In this document: piece by piece, positions 16,832-26,173 of the stretch
How the letters are laid out: every line of letters starts with the position of its first letter
How positions within the stretch are numbered: the stretch's first letter is position 1
NCBI GenBank assembly: GCA_963783965.1
Contig: CAWAPQ010000004.1
Coordinates: forward strand, 124,001-188,000
DNA length: 64,000 bases
Reading direction: 5' to 3'
Origin: Bog-473 sp963783965
GTDB taxonomy: Bacteria > Actinomycetota > Acidimicrobiia > Acidimicrobiales > RAAP-2
Notes under the pieces: model-generated
What the model was told of the DNA's origin: nothing
Seen by the model: only the letters and a program-made list of their open reading frames with translations
Database searches by the model: none
Made by a program: the position numbers and the translations under genes

Positions 16832-18394
16832 TCATGAGCCACCTCGACGGCGGATGGGTGAGTTGAGATTGCGGGTGAGCGAGGCGACGTGGCGCCGGCC
16901 GATGAGCAACAGGCCGACGGTCCCCATGCCCGCCATCAAAAGAATGGGCAGCGTCCCCGACCAGTACTCGCCGGTGTGCACGCTGGTCACGTTCGGCACA
17001 GCCGCCGGCGCGGCGGCCGGGGTCGCCGTGGCGGGCGAGGTGGCGACGGCCGGTACCGCGTTGGTCGAGCTGCCGGTGACGCTGACGTCGCCGACGTTGA
17101 GGCCGATGCCGCCCTGCAGAGCACTGAGCAGCCCCAGGTTGACGACGCCCACCTTGGCGCTGGCCGTCGGGCCCGGTGCGGTGGTCGCGCAGGTGAGCAG
17201 GTTCCCGTCGGGCGTGTAGTCGATGATCCCGGTCAGGAGGCTCCCGAGCGCTGACCCGAGCGCGCTGCTGGCTCCGATCTGCGCCAAAATCTGGTCGACC
17301 AGGCTGGTCAACTGCGTGACGCTGACGAAGGTGGGGAGCGAACCGCTCGTCGAGTAGGAGACCAGGCCGGCGTTGCAGCTGGGCGTCACGGTGCCGCTAC
17401 TGCGGTCCACCGCCACCGACGCCGAGGTCGGCGCCACCTGCAGATCGGCCAGGCCGAAGAGGTTGACATCGACCGCGTGCTGGGTGACCGAGTCGGTCAC
17501 GACCGCGCCACTCGTGCTCACCGACGACTGCGATCCGCCCAGGTCGATGGTCAGGGGCTCCACGGTGGCGGCATTGCCACCGGTGAGGCCGAGCACCTGG
17601 TTGAGGATCCCCGTGACCAGGCCCGTCACCGGTGACGCGCCGCTGGCGGCATTGAGCTGGGTCAGCAGGCCGCTGAGCACGGAGCACTCGCCGCTGACGT
17701 CGCTGCCACCGGCGACGCTCGTCGGGTTGAGGGCGAGGTTGGGCGGCAGGATCCCGTTCACGGTGCCCAGGAGCGCCTGCACCGAGGGCGACAGCGGGTT
17801 CGCGTTGGACCCTGCCGTGCCCGACGCAGCCGGGACGTCGTTGCACACAGAAGAGGCCGATGGCAGCGAACCACCGAGCAGGCTCTGCAGGACGTCGGTC
17901 AGGCTCAGACTGATGGAGACGTTGGCCAGGCTGCCGGAGCCCGACGCCGTCGGGTTCCCGTCGCCGTCCTCGGCTGCCGACGCGCTGCCACACGACACGT
18001 TGACGTTGACGAGGCCGGTGTCGATCGGCACGGTGCACGAGCTCGATCCGGTCGGGCTGGCCGTCACACCGTTCCCATTGGCCACGGCGTCCTGCGTCGT
18101 GGTCGACGCCACACCCGACAGCGATGACGAGGGGCTCGTGGGGCACGGGTTGGTGGACGAGGCGGTCGAGAGGCAGACGCCGGTGCCGGATGCCGCGGCC
18201 AGTGGCGCGTTGCTGGCGTCGGCCCCCGAGCCGCCGCCCGCGAACTGCAGGGTGTTGAGCAGGTCGAGTGACACGAATCCGCCGTTGGACTGGACGCTCC
18301 ACGTGTCGGCCTGCGCGCCCGCGCCGGACGACACGGCGCACAGCAGCATCATGGCCACCAGCCCCACCGTGGCGATCCAGATCCGACCCCTCAT
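16832..18394 (-). CDS. Secreted protein with C-terminal membrane anchor (choice-of-anchor-like)
   Basis: 520 aa. The signal peptide (MRGRIWIATVGLVAMMLLCAV) ends near SSGAGAQA. The mature region is rich in Ser, Gly and Val with scattered cysteines. Its repeated LLGTVNGIL, LVTGILNQVLGL and LGSLLTGIID stretches suggest a beta-rich adhesin-like fold. The C-terminus reads HTGEYWSGTLPILLMAG, then a membrane helix and a basic tail GRRH...RRRGG. TGExWxG-x-P before a helix resembles the choice-of-anchor class of actinobacterial surface proteins, so this may be a sortase or alternative-anchor substrate. ATG 18394 agrees with the reading frame. It is upstream of the sortase in the same direction and divergent from a TauE/SafE gene. 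Confidence 0.65.
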   Translation of the reverse strand: MRGRIWIATVGLVAMMLLCAVSSGAGAQADTWSVQSNGGFVSLDLLNTLQFAGGGSGADASNAPLAAASGTGVCLSTASSTNPCPTSPSSSLSGVASTTTQDAVANGNGVTASPTGSSSCTVPIDTGLVNVNVSCGSASAAEDGDGNPTASGSGSLANVSISLSLTDVLQSLLGGSLPSASSVCNDVPAASGTAGSNANPLSPSVQALLGTVNGILPPNLALNPTSVAGGSDVSGECSVLSGLLTQLNAASGASPVTGLVTGILNQVLGLTGGNAATVEPLTIDLGGSQSSVSTSGAVVTDSVTQHAVDVNLFGLADLQVAPTSASVAVDRSSGTVTPSCNAGLVSYSTSGSLPTFVSVTQLTSLVDQILAQIGASSALGSALGSLLTGIIDYTPDGNLLTCATTAPGPTASAKVGVVNLGLLSALQGGIGLNVGDVSVTGSSTNAVPAVATSPATATPAAAPAAVPNVTSVHTGEYWSGTLPILLMAGMGTVGLLLIGRRHVASLTRNLNSPIRRRGGS

Positions 18395-18591
18395 CCGAAA
18401 CCCCTGACCGTCCCCCCGCGGCACGGAGGGCTCCTCTGCCTTCGTGGATGAAACGGGGCGCTCCGCCGAACCTTGCGTCGAGCTGAGAACAATTCGGGTT
18501 GTGCTACCCCCATGGGGCACGCATCCGGTGCGTCACTCCCCGCGCAACGGTTCGGCGGGGCAACACCGGTCGTCCCGTACTGTGTTCCGGA

Positions 18592-19341
18592 ATGCCCGCC
18601 TCCCACGTCGTGCTGCTCCTGCTGGCGGGGCTCGGCGCCGGCATCTTCAACGGCGTGGCCGGCGGCGGAAGCCTGATCTCCTTCCCGATCCTGCTCGGAC
18701 TGGGCTACCCGGCGCTCACGGCGAACATCACCAACACGATCGGGATCTGGCCCGGCTACGTCGCCTCGGCGGCCGGCTTTCGCCGCGAAATCGGTGACCA
18801 GTCCCACCGGCTCCTCCGCCTGACCCCGGTGGCGCTCGCCGGTGGCGTGACCGGCGCCGTCCTCCTGCTCACGACGCCGACGTCCACCTTCGACGACGTG
18901 GTTCCCTGGCTCGTCCTCGGGGCCGCCGTCCTGTTCGCCGCCCAACCGGCGCTGCGGCGGGCCCTGGACCGGGGCGCCGCGCACCCGCGCACGCGGCCCG
19001 TCCTGCTGGTGGCCGGCGTCTTCCTCGCCTCGGTCTACGGCGGCTACTTCGGCGCCGCCATGGGCGTCATGTTCCTCGCCATCCTGGGCCTCGCGCTCCC
19101 CCTCTCGCTGGCGCACACCAGCGGGCTGCGCGCCGTGCTCTCCATGGTGGTGAACGGCATCGCCGCCGTCGTGTTCCTGGTGCACGGCGGCCTGGCCTGG
19201 GAAGCGGTGGGGCTGTTGGCCCTGGGCAGCCTGGTCGGTGGCTACGCCGGCGCGCGTCTGGCCCTGGCCCTGCCGGCACCCGCGCTGCGCGTGGTGGTGA
19301 TCGTCATCGCGCTGGGCACCGCCGTGAAGCTGCTGCTCTGA
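18592..19341 (+). CDS. TauE/SafE family sulfite exporter/permease
   Basis: 249 aa integral membrane protein with seven to eight hydrophobic segments. The duplicated motif typical of the family is present: NGVAGGGSLISFPILLGLG in the first half and YGGYFGAAMGVMFLAILGL in the second. ANITNTIGIWPGY after the first motif is also conserved. Members export small organosulfur or sulfite-type anions, but some transport other substrates. The gene is convergent with the 5-oxoprolinase genes. The start at ATG 18592 has only a weak upstream purine stretch. Confidence 0.88.
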   Translation: MPASHVVLLLLAGLGAGIFNGVAGGGSLISFPILLGLGYPALTANITNTIGIWPGYVASAAGFRREIGDQSHRLLRLTPVALAGGVTGAVLLLTTPTSTFDDVVPWLVLGAAVLFAAQPALRRALDRGAAHPRTRPVLLVAGVFLASVYGGYFGAAMGVMFLAILGLALPLSLAHTSGLRAVLSMVVNGIAAVVFLVHGGLAWEAVGLLALGSLVGGYAGARLALALPAPALRVVVIVIALGTAVKLLL

Positions 19342-19387
19342 CCGCGCTCGGCCCGAAGCGCTCCGACGGCCCCGTCCGGCCGACGAG

Positions 19388-21064
19388 TCAGTCCACCGCC
19401 AACGGATAGGTGCCGGCCACCGCCTGCGACACCGCGCGACGGAGGGTTCTCCGGGCCTCGTCCGCAACCTCGAGGGCAACGGGCACGAGCCGCACGCGTG
19501 TCCCCGGCGCGCACTGGCCCAACCGTCCGTGGTCGGCGGACACCACGACCGCCAGCACCGGGTAGCCGCCGAGCGTCGCGTGATCGGGCCCCAGGACGAC
19601 CGGGTCGCCGTCCGGCGGAACCTGCACTGCTCCCGTCACGACGCCCTGGGAGTCGAGCGCTCCACCGCCCGACCCGTCCCGCAGCGCCACCGCGTCAGTG
19701 GTGCGGAGCCGGATCCCCACCCGGTTGGACTCGGGCTGCACGACGAAGACCGCGTCGGCCATCCGCGCCAGCGCGGCAGCAGCGAACCGCTCGGCGTGCG
19801 GGCCCGGGACGACCCGCAGCTCGACCGTTGACGAGCCGTCGGCGTCGGTCGCGCCGTTTCCCAGGACGTGGTCACCGAGCGGTGGCGCCCAGGCGCCGGC
19901 GTGCAGGACGTCCCCCTGCCTGAGCGGGCCGGCGCCGAGCGCGGTCAGCTCATCGGTCGAGCTGCTGCCGAACCACTCGGGCCCCAGGAACCCGCCGGCC
20001 ACGGCCAGGTAGGTGCGCCAACCGGCATGCTGGCGGCCGATCTCGAGCGTCTGGCCCGGTCCGAGCGGCAGCAACTGCCCGGTCGGCACGGCGCCGCCGT
20101 CGACACGGACGTCCGGCGCGGCCCCGACCGCCGCCACGTGGCACGCACCCCGACAGGTCAGCCGCGTGCCGCCGCCAGAGAGCTCGAGCGTCCCGGCCCG
20201 CGGCGCGTTCCCGGCCACGCGGTTGGCCAGCTCGAACGACACCGGGTCGGCCGGGGCGGCCGTCGGGACGCCGGCGGGCGCGACGGCACGGCGGCCGCCG
20301 TCCTGGACGACGGCCCGGAGCCCGGGGTTCACGACGTCGAACACCGCCCTGGCGCCCGCGGGCAGGGTCCAGGGCGGTGCGGCCACCGGCTCGGGTTCGA
20401 CGGGCTCACCCCCGCCCGCCACCGTGAAGCGGACCTGGTCACCGGGCGCCAGCACGGCGTACGGCGGACGCGCGGGTGAGAACAGTCGGAAGGCGGTGCG
20501 GCCCACCAGGTGCCAGCCGCCCGGCGACGCCGTGGGATACACGGCGGCGTGGCCGTTGGCGATCGCCACTGAGCCGGCCGGCACCGCCGGACGCGGCCGT
20601 GAGCGACGCGGGACACGACGGAGCGGGACGGGAAGACCGTCGAGATAGGCGAACCCCGGGGAGAACCCGATCACGGCGGCGGTCAGGGGTTGCGCGGTCA
20701 GGAGCGCGGGCACCTCGTCGCGCCGACAGCCGGCGAGCGTGGCGACCTGGTCGAGGTCCGGGCCGTCGAAACGGCAGGGGATCGTGACGAGACGCCCCCG
20801 ACCGAGCGCGTCGGCGGGCGGCCGGCGGCGGCCTTGGCCCGTCCGCACCACTGCCGCGGTGGCCAGCACCGGCTGGAGCTCGGCGTCGCCCTCGGTCGCG
20901 TGAACCATGACGGTGGCGGCGCCGCAGACCACCTCGACGCTCTCGGCCAACGCCGCGGTCAGCTCCTCCGCCAGCGAACGGGCGGCAGGAGCGTCGGCCA
21001 CACCGATCAGGAAGGCGCGATCACCGAGATGCCGTACCTCCCCGACGGGGATGGACGGAATCAT
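19388..21064 (-). CDS. pxpB-pxpC: 5-oxoprolinase subunits B and C fused (PxpBC)
   Basis: 558 aa fusion. Residues 1-230 are the PxpB/KipI-like allophanate-hydrolase subunit 1 domain, with RHLGDRAFLI, AVIGFSPGFAYLDGLP, RPRPAVPAGSVAIA and SPGGWHLVGRT. From about 255 the PxpC/KipA domain begins, with VVNPGLRAVVQDGGR, GVPTAAPADPVSFELANRV, LELSGGGTRL and YLAVAGGF, and near the end GYPVLAVVVSADHGRLGQ. With PxpA it should hydrolyse 5-oxo-L-proline to glutamate using ATP. In E. coli B and C are separate genes. ATG 21064 overlaps the pxpA stop (ATGA). No frameshift is seen at the fusion. Confidence 0.93.
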   Translation of the reverse strand: MIPSIPVGEVRHLGDRAFLIGVADAPAARSLAEELTAALAESVEVVCGAATVMVHATEGDAELQPVLATAAVVRTGQGRRRPPADALGRGRLVTIPCRFDGPDLDQVATLAGCRRDEVPALLTAQPLTAAVIGFSPGFAYLDGLPVPLRRVPRRSRPRPAVPAGSVAIANGHAAVYPTASPGGWHLVGRTAFRLFSPARPPYAVLAPGDQVRFTVAGGGEPVEPEPVAAPPWTLPAGARAVFDVVNPGLRAVVQDGGRRAVAPAGVPTAAPADPVSFELANRVAGNAPRAGTLELSGGGTRLTCRGACHVAAVGAAPDVRVDGGAVPTGQLLPLGPGQTLEIGRQHAGWRTYLAVAGGFLGPEWFGSSSTDELTALGAGPLRQGDVLHAGAWAPPLGDHVLGNGATDADGSSTVELRVVPGPHAERFAAAALARMADAVFVVQPESNRVGIRLRTTDAVALRDGSGGGALDSQGVVTGAVQVPPDGDPVVLGPDHATLGGYPVLAVVVSADHGRLGQCAPGTRVRLVPVALEVADEARRTLRRAVSQAVAGTYPLAVD

Positions 21065-21834
21065 GCAGGCGCGGGCGCGACCACTTCGATCCCGGCGTCC
21101 GCCATCGCCCCTCGAACCGCCGTGGCGATGGCGACTGCTCCGGCCGAGTCGCCGTGGATGCACAACGTGTCCACCCACAGCGTCAGGACCGATCCGTCGT
21201 CGGCAACCACTGCGCCGCGGGCCAGGGTCAGTGCCTGCGCCGCCGCTGCCCCCGGTTCGGTCAGCACCGCGCCGGCCGTGGCCCGGTCGACCAGCCCGCC
21301 GTCGGGCCGGTACGCCCGGTCGCAGAACCCCTCCTCGCAGGCGGTCATGCCGTCGCGCAGCACCATCGCCATGGCGCGACATCCCGACGGCAAAATCATG
21401 GCCGCGCCCTCACCGACACCGGAACGCACGGCGTCCCGGAAGGTCTCGTAGATGGCACCGCCCTTGGCGACCTCCTCGTACAGCGCGCCATGCGCCTTGA
21501 CCGACGCCACCCTCGTTCCCGCCGCGCGGCAGACGGCATCGAGGCCGCGCAGCTGTTCGGTGAGGGATACGCCGAGCTCGACGCGGTCGATCTCCATCGG
21601 CCGGCGCCCGAAACCGGCGCGGTCGGGATACGACGGATGGGCGCCCACTCGTACCGCGTGGTCCAAGGCGGCAGCCACGGTGGCCTTCATGGAGTCGTCG
21701 TCCCCCGCGTGGCCGCCACAGGCGACGTTGACCGACGTCACCAGCTCCATCAGCGTGCGCTCCACCTCGACCCCGGCGGCGTCCGTCGCCTCGCCCACGT
21801 CGGCGTTGAGGTCGATGGTCCGCTTGGTGGTCAC
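21061..21834 (-). CDS. pxpA: 5-oxoprolinase subunit PxpA (LamB/YcsF family)
   Basis: 257 aa, full length for the family. It starts DLNADVGE, with VNVACGGHAGD, GAHPSYPDRAGFGRR, VKAHGALYEE, EGFCDRAYRPDG and LCIHGDSAGAV, the conserved blocks of the metal-dependent PxpA fold. It acts with PxpB and PxpC to open 5-oxoproline, a damage product of glutamine, to glutamate. Start GTG 21834 lies four bases after the stop of the Lhr-type helicase gene, and the stop overlaps the next start, so helicase-pxpA-pxpBC form one operon. Confidence 0.94.
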   Translation of the reverse strand: MTTKRTIDLNADVGEATDAAGVEVERTLMELVTSVNVACGGHAGDDDSMKATVAAALDHAVRVGAHPSYPDRAGFGRRPMEIDRVELGVSLTEQLRGLDAVCRAAGTRVASVKAHGALYEEVAKGGAIYETFRDAVRSGVGEGAAMILPSGCRAMAMVLRDGMTACEEGFCDRAYRPDGGLVDRATAGAVLTEPGAAAAQALTLARGAVVADDGSVLTLWVDTLCIHGDSAGAVAIATAVRGAMADAGIEVVAPAPA

Positions 21835-21838
21835 GCGG

Positions 21839-24800
21839 TCAGCCGGCCTCGAGCTGGTCCACGACGATGCCGTCGCGGTACACCACGCGCTGGTTGCGGC
21901 GCGTCGGCACGCGCACCCCGCCGAGGATGGTGCCCGTCATGTTGAGCGGGTCCGCCCCGGCCACGACCACCTCCTCACCGCTGGCGCCCCGTCGATGTGT
22001 CGCCCGCAGTTCGTCGAAGGCCTCCGGCAGCGCGTACTGCTCGCCGGAGAGCCCGGCGACGAAGCGGCCACCGAGCACGAGGCCGCGTGCCTCGAGCCGG
22101 CGCAGCGCCCACACGACCTCGCGCCAGGGCACCTTGAACGACTCCCGGCTCCACAGCTCCCAGGCCACAATGCCCCACCGCACCAGCAGCTGCTGGGCCA
22201 CGGTCTCGGCCAGCGCCTCGTTGCCCGGCAAGAGGACCCCGTCGTCGATGGCCGGCGCCCCGAGCACCTCGGGCCCGGGCAGGAGCGACCACCGGCCCTC
22301 GCCGATGCCGGTCCCCACGGGCGCCCGGCGGCGCGCCAGACGCCCGGAGGGACGGCGCACCGTCCGGGTACGCCAGCGGTCACGCGCCGAGAGGAGCGCC
22401 CGCACCGCCGAAAAGGCGTCCGCAGTCACGAGGCCCCGGGCCACCAGGTCCCACAGCCCCTCGTCGACCTCCGCCGGGAGCCGCCCGGTCAGCGGCGCGA
22501 GCTCCGGCCGGAAACAGGCGCCGCGCACCTGCATCGCCACGAGGACGTCGGCGGCGGCGCCGACCTCGGGCTCCGGCGCCAGCGCACCGGCACGCACCGC
22601 GCGCAGCATGTCTTCGAGGTCGTCGCGCAGCACGAAGGCGAGCGGCGTCGCCGGCGACGGCGTCCCGCTGCGCCCGGCCTTCTCGGCGCGTGGTGTCAGA
22701 CGCCCCCACACGATCTCGCCGGACAAACAGAGCTCGTCAAGCCAGCGGGCGTCGTAGCCGGTGACTCGGGCAGGGAGGATTTGGGCCTCCCACTCGGCCG
22801 CCGGCGCCTCGATCCCCTGCAGCTGCTCGAGCACGTCGAGCAGTCCCGCCCGCCCTTCGACGCGGCTGTCGGGCGTGGCGTGCTGCCAGTGGGTGAGGAA
22901 GCGCACGTACTCGGCAATCGGGACGGCGTCGACCAGGCCACGACGGCGATTCCGGCTCGCACCGTGCAGGCGCACCAGCAGGTTGCGGGCGCACCACCGA
23001 CCGTCGGGCAACTCGAGGGCCGAGCCCTTGCCCTCCAGGCGGGCCAGCGCCGTGCGGGCCCGGGCCACCGAGAGCGGCGCGCCCATCGGAGCCCCCGAGG
23101 GGAGGACGGCGTCCGCCACCAGCTGCTCGACGGTCACCGGACCGGCCAACTGCAGGTGTCCGGCGGCGCATGCCGCAGCGGACTCGTCGTCCGTCGCGAG
23201 TGTCAGCGCCGCCTCGTGACGCTCCGTCGCCACCCAGCAGCCGTCGACCACGCTGGCGCGGCCGTCGGTGGCGAGGGTGTCGTACCAGCGTGCCCACTCG
23301 TGGTGCGGACGCGCCGCCACCAGGGAGAGCAGGAGGTCGTGCAACTCGTCGGCATTGCGCAGCCGGGGACGGACCTGGTCCAGGACGACCGCCACGGCTT
23401 CGGGATCGAGCGCGGCCAGCTCGGATGCGGGGACGGGCAGTCCGTCGGGACCGAGCTCGCCCAGGCCGCGGCGCAGCGACAGCGCCCGGGTGCGCCGCTC
23501 CTCGAGCGGCGCGTCGTCGAGGTAGGTGAAGGGTCGTCCGCTCAGGATGGCGTGGGAGAGGGGAGACGGCTCAGACGACTCGACCGTGTGCACCGCGATG
23601 GCACCGGACTCGACCCGGGACCACACCTCGACCAACCCCTCCACCGAGAGCCCCTCGTGGAGGCAGTCGTGGACCGTCTGGCGGGCCAACACGTGGTCGG
23701 GCACACCGACCGGACCCGGCGGCGCGTTCTCCTGACAGGCGGCCAGGCCCGGCCACACGGCGGCGAGCAGGTCGTCGGCCTCCATGCGCTGGAGGTGGAT
23801 GGGGCGGCGCTTGCCGCCGTTCATCCGGGGCAGCACAAGGGCTCGGTTGAGGTTCCAACGCCAGCGCGCGCCGAGCATGGGGTGGAGCAGCACGGCCTGC
23901 GTGAGCACCTCGGACGCCTTGGCGCTGCTCAACATGGACTGCACCTTGGTGAGCGGGAAGCTGTGCTGGGGCCCGAGCGACAGGACCACCGTGTCGTCGT
24001 CGGCGGCCGCCTGCAGCTCGAAGTCGAAGGAGACGCAGAACCGCTTGCGCAGGGCCAGACCGAGCGCCCGGTTGATACGTCCACCGAACGGCGCGTGGAT
24101 GATCAGCTGCGAGCCCTCGCTGTCGTCGAAACAGCGCTCGACGACGATCCGCTCCCGCGTCGGCAGGTGGCCGAGTGCCGCCAGGCCGGCGGCGCAGTAG
24201 GCGACGACCTGCTGGGCCACCTCGGCCGAGACGCCGGCACGCTCCTGCACCAGCCGACGGGCGCCGTCGCCGTCCTGGTCCGCCAGCAAGGGCTCGAGCG
24301 CGGCGCGCAACTCGCTCACCGCCTCGGAGAGCTCAGCGGTGCGGGCCGGGGCTTCGCCGAGCCAGAAGGGAATGGTCGGGGGCAGGTCCCCGGCATCGTG
24401 CACGCGGACCGTGCCGACCTCGACCTTGGCCACCCGCCACGAGTGCGTGCCCAGGAGGAAGATGTCGCCCGCCGTCGCCTCCACGGCGAAGTCCTCGTGG
24501 ACGGAGCCGACCGTCACCCCGTCGGGATCGAGCACCACCCGGTAGTCACCGGTCTCGGGGATGGCGCCCCCACCGGTGAGCGCGGCCAACCGCGCGCCCC
24601 GCCTGGCCCGCAACCGCCCGTTGACCGCGTCGAGGTGCAGGTGCGCGCCGCGCCGCCCGCGCCCGGTCTCAATGCCCCAACTGGCCAACGCCACCACGTC
24701 GTCGAAGTCCTTGCGCGACAGCTCCGCGTACGGGGCCGCGTGGCGGATCATCTCCCACATCGTCTCGACGTCGCGCTCGTCGGTGGAGGCGACCTCCGCG

Positions 24801-26110
24801 ACCAGCTGCTGGGTCAGGACGTCGAGCGGGGCGACGGGCGGTTCGAGCAGATCGAGCCGCCCCTCCCGGACGGCGGCAAGGAGTGCCGTGCACTCGACGA
24901 GCTCGTCGCGCGTCGTGGGGTAGAGGCGCCCGGCCGGCGTGCCGTGGCGATGGTGGTTGGCCCGGCCGACCCGTTGGAGGAAGGTCCCGATGGCGCGGGG
25001 CGATCCGACCTGGCACACCAACTCGACCGGGCCGACGTCGATGCCCAGCTCGAGCGATGCCGTCGCCACCAGCGCGCGCAGGTCACCGGCGCGCAGGCGC
25101 GTCTCGACGATGCGCCGGCGCGCCGCCGAGAGGCTCCCGTGATGCGCGGCGACGAGCAACGAGGCGTCCACGTCGCCCCCGTCGGCCGACTCGTTCTCGC
25201 CCAGCCGCTCGGCCAGCTGGTGGGCCACCCGCTCGGCCATCTTGCGCGTGTTGACGAAGATCAGCGTGGTGCGGTGGTGGCGCGTGTGCTCGGCGATGCG
25301 GTCGAGGATGTCCGACATCTGGCCGCCGCTCATGACGGCCTCGAGCTCGGTCGAGGGCAGCTCAATGGCCACATCGAGGTCGCGGGCGTGGCCGCAGTCG
25401 ACGACCACGGTCGGCGGGCGGTCGTCGTGCACGCCCGAGAGCAGCCGCGCCACCAGCTCGAGCGGACGCTGGGTGGCCGAGAGGCCGATGCGCTGGAGAT
25501 CACCACCGCTCTCGCCCACCAGCGCGTCCAACCGCTCCAGGGACAGCGCCAGGTGGCTGCCCCGCTTGTCACGGGCCAGCGTGTGCACCTCGTCGACGAT
25601 CACCGTCCGCACCCCGCGCAGGAGCGCCCGTGACGAGGGCGCGGTCAGGAGGAGGTACAGCGACTCCGGCGTGGTGACGAGCAGGTCGGGCGACTGCTTC
25701 TTCATGGCGGCCCGTTCGGCCGCCGGCGTGTCCCCCGTGCGGATGGCGACGCGCAGCCCCGGGTCCGGGTACCCGAGCCGGGCCGCCTCCTCGCGGATTT
25801 CGGTCAGGGGGACGTGGAGGTTCTCGTGCACGTCGACGGCGAGTGCCCTCAGCGGCGAGATGTAAAGGACCTCGGGTGCGCCCCTGGCGGAGGATCCGGC
25901 CTCGGCGGCGCGGTAGGCGGCGTCGATGGCGACCAGGAACCCCGTGAGCGTCTTGCCCGAGCCCGTGGGTGAGGCCACCAGGACGTTGCTCCCCGCGGCG
26001 ATGTGGGGCCAGGCCGCCGACTGGGGTGGCGTCGGCCCATCGGGGAACCGACGTGCGAACCAGCTGGCGACGGCCGGGTGGAAGAGCGTCTCGGGGGAGT
26101 CCTCGGGCAC
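21839..26110 (-). CDS. lhr: Lhr-type ATP-dependent helicase
   Basis: 1423 aa superfamily 2 DNA helicase. Motif I SPTGSGKT (about residue 45), motif II VDEVH, motif III GLSATQR, and the second RecA domain with NTRKMAERVAHQLAERL, VAAHHGSLS and QRVGRANHHRHG (motif VI) are all present. The Lhr winged-helix and core domains follow, and the long C-terminal region after about residue 870 matches the extended actinobacterial Lhr. Lhr unwinds with 3'-5' polarity and is induced by DNA damage in mycobacteria. Start ATG 26110. It heads a three-gene operon with the oxoprolinase genes, with no obvious functional link between them. Confidence 0.93.
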   Translation of the reverse strand: MPEDSPETLFHPAVASWFARRFPDGPTPPQSAAWPHIAAGSNVLVASPTGSGKTLTGFLVAIDAAYRAAEAGSSARGAPEVLYISPLRALAVDVHENLHVPLTEIREEAARLGYPDPGLRVAIRTGDTPAAERAAMKKQSPDLLVTTPESLYLLLTAPSSRALLRGVRTVIVDEVHTLARDKRGSHLALSLERLDALVGESGGDLQRIGLSATQRPLELVARLLSGVHDDRPPTVVVDCGHARDLDVAIELPSTELEAVMSGGQMSDILDRIAEHTRHHRTTLIFVNTRKMAERVAHQLAERLGENESADGGDVDASLLVAAHHGSLSAARRRIVETRLRAGDLRALVATASLELGIDVGPVELVCQVGSPRAIGTFLQRVGRANHHRHGTPAGRLYPTTRDELVECTALLAAVREGRLDLLEPPVAPLDVLTQQLVAEVASTDERDVETMWEMIRHAAPYAELSRKDFDDVVALASWGIETGRGRRGAHLHLDAVNGRLRARRGARLAALTGGGAIPETGDYRVVLDPDGVTVGSVHEDFAVEATAGDIFLLGTHSWRVAKVEVGTVRVHDAGDLPPTIPFWLGEAPARTAELSEAVSELRAALEPLLADQDGDGARRLVQERAGVSAEVAQQVVAYCAAGLAALGHLPTRERIVVERCFDDSEGSQLIIHAPFGGRINRALGLALRKRFCVSFDFELQAAADDDTVVLSLGPQHSFPLTKVQSMLSSAKASEVLTQAVLLHPMLGARWRWNLNRALVLPRMNGGKRRPIHLQRMEADDLLAAVWPGLAACQENAPPGPVGVPDHVLARQTVHDCLHEGLSVEGLVEVWSRVESGAIAVHTVESSEPSPLSHAILSGRPFTYLDDAPLEERRTRALSLRRGLGELGPDGLPVPASELAALDPEAVAVVLDQVRPRLRNADELHDLLLSLVAARPHHEWARWYDTLATDGRASVVDGCWVATERHEAALTLATDDESAAACAAGHLQLAGPVTVEQLVADAVLPSGAPMGAPLSVARARTALARLEGKGSALELPDGRWCARNLLVRLHGASRNRRRGLVDAVPIAEYVRFLTHWQHATPDSRVEGRAGLLDVLEQLQGIEAPAAEWEAQILPARVTGYDARWLDELCLSGEIVWGRLTPRAEKAGRSGTPSPATPLAFVLRDDLEDMLRAVRAGALAPEPEVGAAADVLVAMQVRGACFRPELAPLTGRLPAEVDEGLWDLVARGLVTADAFSAVRALLSARDRWRTRTVRRPSGRLARRRAPVGTGIGEGRWSLLPGPEVLGAPAIDDGVLLPGNEALAETVAQQLLVRWGIVAWELWSRESFKVPWREVVWALRRLEARGLVLGGRFVAGLSGEQYALPEAFDELRATHRRGASGEEVVVAGADPLNMTGTILGGVRVPTRRNQRVVYRDGIVVDQLEAG

Positions 26111-26173
26111 CCTCCTATTCCACCAGGATGTAGTGACCGACGCGGCCGCGGTGGGGCCGCCCGCCGGTCACGG

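Noticed and set aside
16828..16841. TGGCTCATGAGCCA palindrome as a regulator site
   Set aside because: It overlaps the stop codon of the secreted protein gene and is as likely to be coding coincidence or part of a terminator.
21452..25633. Very long open frame on the plus strand opposite the Lhr-type helicase gene
   Set aside because: Antisense shadow caused by high third-position GC; it has no recognisable domain while the minus strand encodes a complete helicase. The same applies to the long frame opposite the Liv permease (38302-40692).
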